Assembly (NCBI RefSeq): GCF_020731355.1
Contig: NZ_JAJFZK010000002.1
Location: 248,001 to 312,000 of the forward strand
Length of the DNA: 64,000 nt
Direction: 5' to 3'
Source of the DNA: Bacillus sp. REN16
Lineage (GTDB): Bacteria; Bacillota; Bacilli; Bacillales; Bacillaceae_L
Shown here: positions 18,144-27,606 of the stretch, piece by piece
Numbering within the stretch: the first letter of the stretch is position 1
Layout of the letters: the number at the start of each line of letters is the position of its first letter
The notes under the pieces: generated by a model
Database searches by the model: none
Told to the model about the DNA's origin: nothing
What the model saw: the letters and a program-made list of their open reading frames with translations, nothing else
Position numbers and translations under genes: made by a program

Positions 18144-18764
18144 ATGACAAAGTTTTTTATTCTCCGTCACGGTGAAACAGAATGGAACCACAACAATAAC
18201 CGTTATTGTGGAAGAACGGATATCTCTTTGTCCGATATTGGGGTCAAACAAGCTCAAGCAGCTGCTAAAAGCCTAAATGGAGTTTTGTTTGACTGCATAA
18301 TTACATCCCCGTTAAAACGGGCTAAAGATACAGCTTCCATAATCAAAAACGAGCTTTCATTCAAAAATGAGATAACAACTGATAAGCGGCTTGTGGAAAT
18401 TGACTTTGGAAAATGGGAAGGCCTTACTAAGCAAAAGATTGAAAATCAATATGCAGAAAGTTGGACACAGTGGCTTAAAGACCCTACGCTTGTAAATGCC
18501 GGAGAGATTGGCGAGACAGCGAGCAGTGTTTACGATCGCGCAATATCTTTTTATCAGGATTTAAGCTTAAAGCAACCAAACTCAACAATTTTAGTGGTTG
18601 CCCATAATACATTCAATCGATTCTTTATTACTGGCACACTTGGAATTCCATTTAACCAATACCGCAAATTTATTCAAAGCAATACTGGGATCTCTATATT
18701 AGAGTGGAATAAAAAGGATGAAATACAATGGCATCAACTAAACGCAATGATGCACCTTCTTTAA
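18144..18764 (+). CDS. Histidine phosphatase (phosphoglycerate mutase superfamily)
   Basis: The product has 206 residues. FFILRHGETEWNHNNN is the RHG catalytic motif with the phosphate-accepting His, TSPLKRAKDTASII and VEIDFGKWEGLT follow, and VVAHNTFNRFF contains the second catalytic His. The size and the GRTDISLSDIG region fit broad phosphatases or alpha-ribazole phosphatase-like members rather than true mutases. It is last in the sugar operon, 14 bases after the kinase, and may remove excess sugar phosphates. Its precise substrate is unknown. Confidence 0.88.
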   Translation: MTKFFILRHGETEWNHNNNRYCGRTDISLSDIGVKQAQAAAKSLNGVLFDCIITSPLKRAKDTASIIKNELSFKNEITTDKRLVEIDFGKWEGLTKQKIENQYAESWTQWLKDPTLVNAGEIGETASSVYDRAISFYQDLSLKQPNSTILVVAHNTFNRFFITGTLGIPFNQYRKFIQSNTGISILEWNKKDEIQWHQLNAMMHLL

Positions 18765-18798
18765 GACCTAGCACTTGCCAGGTCTTCTCCTTTTTTTT
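18763..18798 (+). terminator. Terminator of the deoR-aldolase-kinase operon
   Basis: AAGACCT and AGGTCTT form a stem around CACTTGC, overlapping the stop codon and followed by TCTCC and eight T residues. Confidence 0.75.
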
Positions 18799-18915
18799 AT
18801 AAAATAACAATGGTGTCTCCTCAACCACCATTTAATCTAATTATCATCTGATATTGCATAATAACATTTCAAATTTCCAAGAATGTTGTTTCCTTTTTTA
18901 TTTAAATTGAATATA

Positions 18916-18976
18916 TTTTCATTTTTTTTTATTTATTTTTATTTTGCTTTATGTTTTTAAAATATTGTTATATAAT
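18916..18976 (+). promoter_or_regulatory. A/T-rich operator boxes and promoter before the second deoR
   Basis: TTTTCAT is followed by two direct copies of TTTATTTTTATT-like sequence (18926-18946). A TATAAT -10 is at 18971-18976, with a poor -35 in the box region. The same boxes precede rpiB and the binding-protein gene, suggesting that the downstream DeoR protein regulates itself and both of those units. Confidence 0.5.
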
Positions 18977-19056
18977 TAACTGGATTAATCGTAAAATTGA
19001 CTTTTTGAATACAGGTTTATATAAGTCAGTCAAATTATTAAGTTTAGGTGATAATT

Positions 19057-19848
19057 ATGAAAAAGATGTTTGCCCTTGAAAGGCGTCAAGCTATTTTAGA
19101 AAAACTTAAGATACAAAATCGGGTAACTATAAAAGAATTATCTGAGGAAATTCAAGTATCAGAAGCTACTTTACGAACTGATTTAAGTAAAATGGAAGAA
19201 GATGGTCTCCTCCAACGAACACATGGAGGAGCTGTTTTAATCAATCCATTAGAAATCGAAACAAGCTTTTCCAGTCGGGAAAAAAGAAATAAAGATGAAA
19301 AACTTGCTATTGCCATAGAGGCCTCTAAACATATTAGCAATGGCCAATGTATTATGCTTGATGCAAGTTCCACTGCACTTGAACTTGCTCGAATTCTAAG
19401 GGACACCAGTTTAAGGATTACTGTAGTCACCAGCGGTATCAACACAGCTCTGGAACTAAATGATCACCCTGATATTACTGTTATTTTACTAGGTGGTATT
19501 GTAAAAAGAGGTTCTTATTCCTTAGAAGGTAGTCTAGGAATTAATATACTTAAACAAATTCATATTGATATAATGTTTACCTCTGCAAATGGCTTTTCTT
19601 TTGAAACAGGACTTACTGACTTTAGCGTATATGAGGTAGAATTAAAAAAAGCAATGGTACATTCCTCAAACAAAGTGGTTGCCTTATTGGATCATACAAA
19701 AATACACAAACAATCCATTGCCTCCTTTGCTTCAACAGATCAAATTGATTTGATTATCACGGATTATATAGCGAATGATGAACTAATTCGAAAACTTGGG
19801 AAAGTGGATATCGATGTCTTTTTTGTCTCCTCTACTAAAGAAAATTAA
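19057..19848 (+). CDS. DeoR-family transcriptional regulator (second)
   Basis: The product has 263 residues from ATG at 19057, chosen for AGGTGATAATT just before it. The helix-turn-helix covers ERRQAILEKL through SEATLRTDLSKMEEDG and is followed by RTHGGAVLI. The sensor domain has LDASSTALELARIL and LLGGIVKRGSYSLEG. It stands alone between two terminators. Since its own promoter carries the boxes also found before rpiB-dhaKL and the transporter operon, it is the better candidate regulator of the erythrulose-type pathway (inference). Confidence 0.92.
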   Translation: MKKMFALERRQAILEKLKIQNRVTIKELSEEIQVSEATLRTDLSKMEEDGLLQRTHGGAVLINPLEIETSFSSREKRNKDEKLAIAIEASKHISNGQCIMLDASSTALELARILRDTSLRITVVTSGINTALELNDHPDITVILLGGIVKRGSYSLEGSLGINILKQIHIDIMFTSANGFSFETGLTDFSVYEVELKKAMVHSSNKVVALLDHTKIHKQSIASFASTDQIDLIITDYIANDELIRKLGKVDIDVFFVSSTKEN

Positions 19849-19869
19849 TAAATATAAAATGTAACTAAT

Positions 19870-19903
19870 GGACTTATTCCTTTAGGATCTAAGTCCTTTT
19901 TTC
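19870..19903 (+). terminator. Terminator of the second deoR
   Basis: GGACTTA pairs with TAAGTCC across a 13-base loop, followed by six T residues. Confidence 0.7.
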
Positions 19904-20050
19904 TTCGAAATATTGCCTAACCTAAGATCTTTATTACTCAAAATAAAATGGATTTGGAAACTATGCATTTTAGGTGTAAGATGACACGCTTTTAGAAAGA
20001 TATTGGCACGAGCAAATCGCTATATCGACTAACTCACGTCCAAGTGTAGA

Positions 20051-20644
20051 TTATTCACTTGGGACTTCTCTCGCTTCAGCAATAAAATTCTTATTTACCT
20101 TTTTCAAAATAAGAAGCCAGAAATTCTTTTGACTTTCCTCCACCTGTTTCGCATTCCTCCCCTTCACCAACTCCGCACAAATACTTACCGCAATTTCCTC
20201 AGCCCCATCCGCAAAGATATCTACGCCAACCGGGGAATGAATCCAATCGGGGACTTCTTCCGGATACAGCAACCGCTTTGTTCTTCTTCTTGGAACGAGG
20301 ATACCGAGATAATGAATTGATTTTGTAACAAGATGCTTCAATATTGCTTGGTCCCACTGAAAATTATGTGTCATGATTAAAATAAAACTTGATGGAGGTA
20401 TCTCATGTTGTTAAATGTAAACATGGGGATGTTCATGAATATATTGGTCAGCAGTGGGGAATTTTTCAGGATTGCATCTTTGGGTTCTTGGATCGATTAG
20501 GATAATTGAAAAATCTAGCTTTGCTGCTAGTTCCACAACTGGTTCGACATCAGGACCTGCACCAAATATATAAAGGTGTTCCTTCGGTTTATACAATATT
20601 CTTTTTCGCAAGTTCAACAATGAACCTAATTTCTTCACCTTCAA
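20051..20644 (-). pseudogene. Broken XdhC/CoxI-type molybdenum hydroxylase accessory gene
   Basis: Two fragments are recognisable. One (20411-20644) has EHLYIFGAGPDVEPVVELA and IILIDPRTQRCNPEKFPTAD. The other (20051-20374) has MTHNFQWDQAILKHL and YLGILVPRRRTKRL with SPVGVDIFADGAEEIAVSI. Together they make most of an XdhC protein, which inserts sulfurated molybdenum cofactor into xanthine dehydrogenase. A stop and frame change separate them near 20380-20410. The front end is joined by deletion to the truncated FAD subunit gene. The gene is not functional as read. Confidence 0.85.
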
Positions 20645-21062
20645 CTCCTGCGAGCTTCACCTTTGAATCTGATAATAAAAGAGGTAATATGCCTTCCCGA
20701 TATTTGAGTTGACTGAAGAGATTGCCTCCAATTGTAATTTTATTTCTTGATGTATGGTCTGCAACATGTTTCACTGTTTCGCCTAATAACGGAAAAAAAC
20801 TAGACACCGTAATTTTGTTTAAGCTAACTGCTGCACCTATGACTAGTTCATCGCCTTGCATTTCAAGAACTCCACATTCTGGTATGCTTTTAATATCAAT
20901 AATGGCATCTTTCTGGAGTGCGTTGATTCGGGCAAATGTAATAAATTCCGTACCACCGCTAATAAACATGGCTTTTTGTCCACGCTCAGTTACATCTTGG
21001 TATACCTTTAATGCGTCAGTAATTGATGATGGTTTATAATATTCAAAGTCAAATGGGATCAT
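20589..21062 (-). pseudogene. Truncated xanthine dehydrogenase FAD-binding subunit
   Basis: Starting at ATG 21062 (after GGGAGGGCTTGAA), about 157 residues remain of a subunit that normally has about 280. FISGGTEFITFARINALQKD and TSRNKITIGGNLFSQLKYRE are the FAD-binding motifs of the CoxM/XdhB family. The frame then runs out where the XdhC fragment begins, so an internal deletion has removed the C-terminal domain and the start of xdhC. It overlaps the end of the molybdenum subunit by an ATGA junction, showing the former operon order. Confidence 0.85.
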
Positions 21063-23403
21063 TTCAAGCCCTCCCTTTTTGTCTGCCAAATGAATTCTGG
21101 TGTGAGGGGCAATTGGTTTAACTCGACCTTTGCCGCATTCGACAAAGCATTTGCAAGTGCGGCTGGAACAGAGATTACACCATATTCACCGATCCCACGT
21201 GCACCATAAGGTCCATCGGCTGCAGGAGACTCGATAAAATCGACTAAATATTCAACAGGTTGCTCACCAAACCGCAGCATTTTATACGTTCGAAGCTGCG
21301 GATTCTGGACAATGCCTTGGTCATTAAAAATAAAGCTTTCACTGCTAGCGAAGCTTAATCCTAGATACATGCCACTTCTCATTTGCTGGGTTGCCATGGC
21401 TGGATTAATGATGGTTCCGCCATCAAGTACGGTAACAGCTTTTATTATTTTATATGAGTAATCCCTTGTATCCCACTCAACTTCAACTGCCTGAGCCCCA
21501 ATTGACCACCAAGGACCCGGTTTTCCAAAGCCGGTTTCTTTATCGATCGGGGTTAAGTGTCTTTGGACATACCTTCCATGACCAACTATTTGACCTTCAA
21601 CAGTATGTCCATTTGGGAATTTATAGCCTATTGCTAAATCCTCAATTTTAACTCCGTATTCCGGATTTGGCTTTAAGTAAACGCGACCACCCCCCACCTC
21701 TAAATCTTCAACTGTACATTGCATGGCGATTGATGCAGTTGTTTTTAATTGGGCAATGACATCATCAGCAGCTGAAATGACAGCACGACCGGCTAAGAAT
21801 GTTGTACTGCTGGCTACTGTCCTCCATTGGTGTGGGTCGTATTGAGTGTTTACCTCCATTGTCACATGAATTTTATTTATATCCATTTTTAACTTCTCTG
21901 CTAAAATTTGAGCTAATGTTGTTTTTGTACCCTGCCCCAATTCAATTGCAGCACAATTCAAGTTCACACTTCCATCTGGTTCAAATGTAATGATGGCACC
22001 AGATTGTGCATTAGTCGCGGTGGTTGTTGTTTTCCAAAACAAACTAATTCACTTCGTAACTACTTTATTTTTTCCACTTTCGACTATTTGTCCTTTATTC
22101 CATTGGATCAATTCCTTCGCACGATCCAAACATTTTTGTGAATCTCCAATATTATTGGCTGTAACCACTGCCTGAGTTGGTGAGGTGTCACCTGGTTTTA
22201 TCGCATTGATCATTCGTAATTCAGTTGGTTCCATGTTTAATTTTTTCGCTAGTTGATCCATTGTCCGTTCCACTGCAAAAGTCAGTTCTGGATGCCCATA
22301 ACCACGGAATGATGTAGCAAATGGATGATTTGTATACATACAATATGAATCACACCAAACATTTGGGACATGGTATGGCCCAGTGCAATCAAGCGCCGCC
22401 GCTCTCGTTACTCTAGCAGCTTGATCGGAATAAGCACCGGAATCTATCAAATAGGTATATTGGCCTGCGATGAGTTTTCCTTGTTTATCTACTCCAAGAG
22501 CGACCGTTGCTTCTATCCCAATATGACAAGGGGCTGTTATTAAATCCTCTTCCCGTTCAAAATCCAAATTCACATTTTACCTCCAACGGCTTTGGAGGCT
22601 AAATAAGCGAGTGGCTCCAACTGGACTGTCCCCTTGCCACCGAACGCACCACCTACCATCGGGGTATGCACAATTACATTTTCAACCTCAACATTAAAAA
22701 ATTGGTTCAACACTTTTTTTATTGTATAGGGGGATTGAGTTGTTGAATGAACAATAACTTTTCCAACAGGATTGATTTCCACTCTTGCACAACGAGTTTC
22801 TAATGCAGCATGGTCAGATAGGTTAAATGAATAGGTAGCCTTAATCGTTTCCGCACATTGCTACCATGTAGATATAAAGTCTCCTTTACGGATTTTAATA
22901 TGGCTTCCTATATTCGTGCCTGAGACTGGATACACATTACTGATTAACTTTTTATATTGCCCTGCATGTTCATGAACGAGAGTATTTTGATTTTGGAAGG
23001 CTTCCCTAACAGAATTGACCACCGGTAATGGTTCATATTCAACCTTAACTAATGTAGTAGCCTTCTTCGCCTGATGTTCATGGTCGGCCACAATAATCGC
23101 AATTGGTTCACCATAATATCTCACCTTTTCAAATGCCAGAGGCGGTCTGTCCGCTAATATTGGACCAATATGATAGGGAAACATTTCTCCTGTAATAATC
23201 GCACGTACCCCAGTCACCTTCCACGCTTCGGCTGTATCAATGGATTTTATGTTGGCATGTGCATACTCACTTTTGACTAATTTTGCATGTAACATTCCTG
23301 GTGCTGCAAAATCCCCAAGATATCGTACCGTACCAGCTGCTTTTTCCACCGTATCAATTCGTTGTATAGGTTTTCCAATCGAGTGCCGAACGTTTTTTTC
23401 CAT
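21059..23403 (-). pseudogene. Xanthine dehydrogenase molybdenum-binding subunit with stops and a frameshift
   Basis: Homology runs almost full length, about 780 residues, from MEKNVRHSIGKPIQRID to LPLTPEFIWQTKREG. It is interrupted by an in-frame TAG at 22861-22863, a frameshift near 22570 (after SKAVGGK) and a stop at 22049. Recognisable motifs are MVGGAFGGKGTVQLEP, TSFRGYGHPELTFAVE and AADGPYGARGIGEYGV near the C-terminus. The intact enzyme would oxidise purines with FAD and iron-sulfur partners. No 2Fe-2S subunit gene is present. The locus is decaying. Confidence 0.9.
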
Positions 23404-23423
23404 GGTTGCACCTCCATTAATTT

Positions 23424-23612
23424 TTAGTGTGCCACAATAATCATTGTGTCCTGGTCAACCTCATGGGCTGAAGCATCCAATGTTTTTTCCAATGTAGAAC
23501 TTGTTTTTTGGAGAGCTTCTGCATCTTTTGCTAAAAATACAGGGGCACCACCAGCTAGGACATTTTCAAGTTTTGTCGTAATAATGGCGATAATTTTTGT
23601 TGGTTGTTCCAT
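23424..23612 (-). CDS. Small protein, probable YIEGIA-associated capping subunit
   Basis: The product has 62 residues: MEQPTKIIAIITTKLENVL, then GGAPVFLAKDAEALQKTSS and a C-terminal QDTMIIVAH. It has no membrane segment. I recognise it as the small partner that usually accompanies YIEGIA membrane proteins in spore formers (described in databases as a capping complex subunit), but from memory only. It is 16 bases downstream of another small gene and 278 bases after the YIEGIA gene, on the same strand. Molecular function is unknown. Confidence 0.6.
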   Translation of the reverse strand: MEQPTKIIAIITTKLENVLAGGAPVFLAKDAEALQKTSSTLEKTLDASAHEVDQDTMIIVAH

Positions 23613-23628
23613 TCTTATATCTCCTCAA

Positions 23629-23847
23629 TTATTGTTTTCCTTTATCCGATTGACGTGGAAGACGAATTGCACTATCCAGAACTGGTACATGCTTAAGCAC
23701 TTCTTTTATTTGAGTAAATTCCTTTTCCCTTGGTAAAAAAAATAACGCGATTCCCCCATCTTCCATATCGCGTTTTGAAAGTGGTATGAAGTCTGGCTCT
23801 CCGGAATCCAGATAGGAACCTAGTACATTGGCAATATGGTGGAGCAT
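23629..23847 (-). CDS. Small conserved hypothetical protein beside the YIEGIA gene
   Basis: The product has 72 residues from ATG at 23847 and ends in RLPRQSDKGKQ. The frame is open further upstream to the stop of the YIEGIA gene, reading SIVTLSHLGQSQA before the Met. The true start may therefore be an unusual codon such as ATT near 23886, or the gene may once have begun there. GGIALFFLPREKEFTQIKEVL is the most conserved-looking stretch. It sits between the YIEGIA gene and the capping-subunit gene. Function unknown. Confidence 0.55.
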   Translation of the reverse strand: MLHHIANVLGSYLDSGEPDFIPLSKRDMEDGGIALFFLPREKEFTQIKEVLKHVPVLDSAIRLPRQSDKGKQ

Positions 23848-23889
23848 TGCCTGACTTTGTCCCAGATGTGAAAGGGTTACAATACTATT

Positions 23890-24507
23890 TTAATTTTTCG
23901 GAGTAATGATGGCTCCAACCGCCTTTTCCTGAATGACTTTTCTGCTTTCCTGCAATCCAACGTTCTTAATATGTATATCTCCTACATAAAGGTTTGGCCC
24001 TTCAAAACGGATCTCCCCTTCTGAAATATCAGCCATCTCTGTCAGCATCTTTCCTTTAATTCTTGTTCGAACAAGAAAAACGAGGACGATACCAACAATA
24101 ATTCCTAACCAAATCTTATAGACTGCAACTAATGTGGAGATAAGGGCTGCGAACATGACGATGTAATTGCGTCCCTCAAATGCTTGCGCCATCCCTTCTA
24201 TGAAAACTTCCCCCCTTTTCACTAACTCTTTAAAATCATTTTTTTCAAGTGTTTCTCTTTCCATCTTTCGTACTTCCCGAAACTGTGTGGCTGCTAGGCT
24301 CAAGAATGTAACTGCCGCCCAATCCGATTCCAGTACGGAAGGAACGGCCACGGCGCCAATAAATGCCGCAATAAATCCAAATGAAAGATGTATGATTCTC
24401 CCTGTTGGGTAGGTTGGGTATTGTCTAAAATCGGTACGCATTAAGATAAACCGGGCGACAAAGCCTAACAAGATCCCAACAACGACTGGCCATAAGTACT
24501 TATCCAT
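23890..24507 (-). CDS. YIEGIA-type integral membrane protein
   Basis: The product has 205 residues. Hydrophobic segments include YLWPVVVGILLGFVARFIL at the N-terminus, IHLSFGFIAAFIGAVAVPS, and a pair near 120-150 (IVMFAALISTLVAVYKIW, IIVGIVLVFLV). RGEVFIEGMAQAFEGRNY contains the family's YIEGIA-like motif (here FIEGMA). The soluble C-terminal part holds GPNLYVGDIHIKNVGLQE. It belongs to a family restricted, as far as I know, to endospore formers, and lies directly after the spoVA-2mob operon. Function unknown; the genomic link suggests the spore membrane. Confidence 0.7.
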   Translation of the reverse strand: MDKYLWPVVVGILLGFVARFILMRTDFRQYPTYPTGRIIHLSFGFIAAFIGAVAVPSVLESDWAAVTFLSLAATQFREVRKMERETLEKNDFKELVKRGEVFIEGMAQAFEGRNYIVMFAALISTLVAVYKIWLGIIVGIVLVFLVRTRIKGKMLTEMADISEGEIRFEGPNLYVGDIHIKNVGLQESRKVIQEKAVGAIITPKN

Positions 24508-24601
24508 TTTAAGTAACCCCCAAAGTTCAATTACTAATTGTTAAAATTAGGATATAGACGTTTTTAGAGTCTTCAATCAACTATAAATTTATGATGGTAA
24601 A

Positions 24602-24636
24602 GAAAAAAACCAAATCCTTTTGTTTAGGACTCGGTT
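24602..24636 (-). terminator. Terminator of the spoVA-2mob operon
   Basis: On the minus strand AACCGAGTCCT pairs imperfectly with AGGATTTGGTT, followed by seven T residues. It directly follows the DUF421 gene stop. Confidence 0.8.
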
Positions 24637-24638
24637 CA

Positions 24639-25499
24639 TTAGTTCTGTAAAAACGGTGTCACTTTATTTAGTGCTTCTTGAAGCTTCACACTGTTTTTCT
24701 GATACATTTCTTTTGCGGACTCGTTATTTGTTTGCAAGGCAAATAATTCTAAATCCGCCTGACATTTTTTGATTGTGGCAAGAAGTAATGGTTTTTCCTG
24801 TGGCGATGGAACTTTGATTTTGTCATCATATAGATCGACCGTCAGTTGTCCATATGTATCTACTTGCCCTAAGAACACATTTTCAATGCTGACACCAATT
24901 TTATCAAGTTCCGTTTCAAGCCACTGCTGACTGTTTCCAGATGAAGACAATGGTTCATGCATGATTTCTCCGTCCATAATAACCGTTTGCGATTCTTTTA
25001 TGGGGGCTACCGCAAGATTTAGGACTTTCGCGGTGATTGGTTGATTTTCTTTTTTTAATAATACACTTAAGGTTCCGGTTGTCTCCAATACGGCGAACTC
25101 AACATCTGCTACCTGAAAGACATTCTTATCCCGCAGTTTGGCTAATAATTCATCAATTGTATATTTTTCTTTCTTTAAGTTATCCTCCATGATCTTTCCA
25201 TCCTGAATGAAGACCGTTCCTTTTCCTTCCGCAAAATCCCTTATCGTTTTACTTTTTAGGGAAACCAAACCTGCGATAAATGGAACAGCAAACCAGATGC
25301 CCATTCCTATTAATCCATGGGCGATACTTTTATCCAAACCGGTAGCAACCTCCGCGGCAATACTCCCGATTGTGATTCCATTAATATATTCGAAAAAGGA
25401 AAGTTGAGATATTTGCTTTTTTCCTAACCATTTCGTTAATAAAAACAATACGATAAGTAACACGAGTGACCGTACGGCAATACTTAACCAATCTGGCAT
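24639..25499 (-). CDS. DUF421 membrane protein with DUF1657-like tail (2Duf)
   Basis: The product has 286 residues from ATG at 25499, after AAGGAGCTATTAAC. Three hydrophobic segments lie in the first 85 residues. Then comes the DUF421 soluble part (EGKGTVFIQDGKIMEDNL, KLRDKNVFQVADVEFAVLE), and the end (KCQADLELFALQTNNESA to ALNKVTPFLQN) is DUF1657-like. This DUF421-DUF1657 fusion is the seventh gene of the spoVA-2mob operon. Work on Bacillus subtilis identifies it as the main contributor to raised spore heat resistance. It probably sits in the spore inner membrane. Confidence 0.88.
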   Translation of the reverse strand: MPDWLSIAVRSLVLLIVLFLLTKWLGKKQISQLSFFEYINGITIGSIAAEVATGLDKSIAHGLIGMGIWFAVPFIAGLVSLKSKTIRDFAEGKGTVFIQDGKIMEDNLKKEKYTIDELLAKLRDKNVFQVADVEFAVLETTGTLSVLLKKENQPITAKVLNLAVAPIKESQTVIMDGEIMHEPLSSSGNSQQWLETELDKIGVSIENVFLGQVDTYGQLTVDLYDDKIKVPSPQEKPLLLATIKKCQADLELFALQTNNESAKEMYQKNSVKLQEALNKVTPFLQN

Positions 25500-25522
25500 G
25501 TTAATAGCTCCTTGCAAAAAAT

Positions 25523-25729
25523 TTAAAAACCTTTATATTGATATTCCTCCCGCTCAATTTCGCCTACACGAATTTTCAGATCATTCAAGATTTCATCCAT
25601 AACCAGCATCGTTTCATGAAAAGTTTGTTTTGCCTTTGTGTCTTGCGTTCGTAATGCTAGGCTTGATAAACTGGCTTCAATACTTTTTATACTTGAAAGA
25701 CATTGTTTCACCTGAGAACCGACTGTCAT
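25523..25729 (-). CDS. DUF1657 small protein
   Basis: The product has 68 residues, all helical in appearance. MTVGSQVKQCLSSIKSIEAS and LALRTQDTKAKQTFHETML match the repeated pattern of DUF1657 proteins (QVKQ..SS.KS..ASL..LA..T....AK). It is gene six of the spoVA-2mob order and lies 23 bases before the DUF421 gene. A second DUF1657 gene opens the operon. Function unknown; found in spore formers and associated with spore-specific membrane complexes. Confidence 0.85.
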   Translation of the reverse strand: MTVGSQVKQCLSSIKSIEASLSSLALRTQDTKAKQTFHETMLVMDEILNDLKIRVGEIEREEYQYKGF

Positions 25730-25742
25730 CTTACATTCTCCT

Positions 25743-26093
25743 TTATCCTTTCGGTTTAAAAATTAAAGCTCCAATCATCCCAAAAATAATAGCGGCCGAT
25801 ATACCAGCACTTGTCACTTCAAACATTCCAGTTACCACCCCAACGAGGCCATGCTTTTCCGCTTCAGCCATTGCTCCATGAAACAGGGAATTGCCAAAAC
25901 TAGTAATCGGAACTGTTGCCCCGGCACCCGCAAAATCAATGAACGGTTCGTATAAACCAAACGCATCCAAAAGTGCTCCAAGTACGACAAATGTACTTAA
26001 TGTATGTGCGGGAGTGAGCTTAAATACATCGAACATGATTTGACCAATCACACATATGAGTCCACCTATGACAAAAGCCCAAAAGAATATCAT
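25743..26093 (-). CDS. spoVAE: Stage V sporulation protein AE (SpoVAEb)
   Basis: The product has 116 residues with at least three membrane segments, for example [19 protein letters not shown]. The motifs [20 protein letters not shown] and [20 protein letters not shown] are typical of SpoVAE/SpoVAC membrane proteins. With SpoVAC and SpoVAD it forms the channel for dipicolinic acid uptake into the forespore and release on germination. It overlaps the end of spoVAD by four bases (ATGA). Confidence 0.93.
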   Translation of the reverse strand: MIFFWAFVIGGLICVIGQIMFDVFKLTPAHTLSTFVVLGALLDAFGLYEPFIDFAGAGATVPITSFGNSLFHGAMAEAEKHGLVGVVTGMFEVTSAGISAAIIFGMIGALIFKPKG

Positions 26094-27109
26094 GACTGCT
26101 CCCCACTTTCATTTTCAATTGATACCGCATGTGCAATACAGGGAATTGATTCATTTTGCTGAAACGTAAGCGGAGAAAGTAAGGCACCCGTCGCAACGAC
26201 TAAGACCCGATTTAATTCCCCTTTTTTCATGCGATTTAAGATATGTCCATAAACAACTGTTGCCGAACAACCTGCACCACTTGCACCCGAAAGAACTGGC
26301 TGCCCTTCTCGATAAATGAGTAGTCCGCAATCCTGAAAGTTTTCTTCCTTAATCGGGGTACCATGCTTTTTAAATAAATCGAGAGATACCTCTCGACCGA
26401 TATGGCCGAGATCCCCAGTTACAATGAGATCATAATAGGAGGGATCGACGTTTCGTTCCTTTAAATGGGCTTCGATTGTATCCACAGCAGCAGGGGCCAT
26501 TGCTCCCCCCATATTAAATGGGTCGGTCAACCCCATATCTACAATTTTCCCAATGGTTGCTGATGTCACTCGCGGGCCTGTGCCTGTCGGACTGAGTAAG
26601 GCTACACCCGCACCTGTGACCGTCCATTGTGCGGTCGGCGGTTTTTGACCCCCATATTCAGTTGGATAGCGAAATTGCTTTTCAACAGCTGCATTATGAC
26701 TAGATGCCCCTGTTAAAATATATTTTCCACCGTTATAATTCACCAAAAAGGCTGATAGCGCCAGTCCTTCCATTGAGGTTGAACAAGCCCCGAATAAGCC
26801 AAGGTATGGGCTGCCCAGTGTTCTAGTCGCAAAGCTTGTAGGGGTGATCTGATTAATAAGATCGCCACCAAGGAAAAACTGAATCTGATCCTTTTGCAGA
26901 TTGGCTTTTTCGATCGCCTTTTGACAAGCTTCCTCTAACATGACTTGATGGGCTTTTTCAAACGAATCTTGATTAAGCCAGATTTCACCATGAATTAAGT
27001 CAAAGTCCTGAGGAATATTTCCCTTTGCTTCAAATGGTCCAACAACGGTTCCAGTTGAAATAATGACAGGCTTTTGATCGAATATCCATGTTCGATGACC
27101 AGTCAGCAT
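26090..27109 (-). CDS. spoVAD: Stage V sporulation protein AD (SpoVAD)
   Basis: The product has 339 residues from ATG at 27109, overlapping the spoVAC stop by one base. It has the thiolase-like fold of Spo[22 protein letters not shown] and [19 protein letters not shown], plus [18 protein letters not shown] near the C-terminus. SpoVAD binds dipicolinic acid on the outer side of the spore inner membrane. Length and motifs are intact. Confidence 0.94.
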   Translation of the reverse strand: MLTGHRTWIFDQKPVIISTGTVVGPFEAKGNIPQDFDLIHGEIWLNQDSFEKAHQVMLEEACQKAIEKANLQKDQIQFFLGGDLINQITPTSFATRTLGSPYLGLFGACSTSMEGLALSAFLVNYNGGKYILTGASSHNAAVEKQFRYPTEYGGQKPPTAQWTVTGAGVALLSPTGTGPRVTSATIGKIVDMGLTDPFNMGGAMAPAAVDTIEAHLKERNVDPSYYDLIVTGDLGHIGREVSLDLFKKHGTPIKEENFQDCGLLIYREGQPVLSGASGAGCSATVVYGHILNRMKKGELNRVLVVATGALLSPLTFQQNESIPCIAHAVSIENESGEQS

Positions 27110-27588
27110 TACAGTCCCCCCCATGTGATAAAAATGGTCTTAATAATGGCGATTACAAAGGCCGAAAACACCCCAAAAAGAATAACGGAGCCTGCCAATT
27201 TAAACATATTTCCACCGACTCCCAGTACAAAACCCTCTGTACGATGTTCGATTGCTGCGGAGATTACAGCATTTCCAAACCCTGTCACTGGAACGGCAGA
27301 ACCCGCACCTGCAAATTGAGCAATCCGATCGTAAACACCAAATCCTGTTAATAACATGGAAATGAAAATTAAGGTTGCAACCGTCGGATTTCCCGCTGTT
27401 TGATCCGTAAAATCGAAAAAATATATGTAAAAAGTCTGTATCGCCTGTCCGATTAGGCATATCAATCCACCCGTAAGAAATGCTTTGATACAATTTTTAA
27501 ATAAGGGTCGTTTTGTCTCTCGTTGATTTTGAAATTCTTGATATTCTTGTTGAACTGGGGTTAACTTTTTCTTTTTTTTATCTGCCAT
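27109..27588 (-). CDS. spoVAC: Stage V sporulation protein AC (SpoVAC)
   Basis: The product has 159 residues. A positively charged start (MADKKKKKLTPVQQEYQEF) is followed by membrane segments such as CIKAFLTGGLICLIGQAI and ATLIFISMLLTGFGVYDRI. The FAGAGSAVPVTGFGNAVISA motif is shared with SpoVAE. SpoVAC proteins form a mechanosensitive channel for dipicolinic acid in the spore inner membrane. It is gene three of the operon. Confidence 0.94.
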   Translation of the reverse strand: MADKKKKKLTPVQQEYQEFQNQRETKRPLFKNCIKAFLTGGLICLIGQAIQTFYIYFFDFTDQTAGNPTVATLIFISMLLTGFGVYDRIAQFAGAGSAVPVTGFGNAVISAAIEHRTEGFVLGVGGNMFKLAGSVILFGVFSAFVIAIIKTIFITWGGL

Positions 27589-27606
27589 ATGCCTGCCCTC
27601 ACTAAC

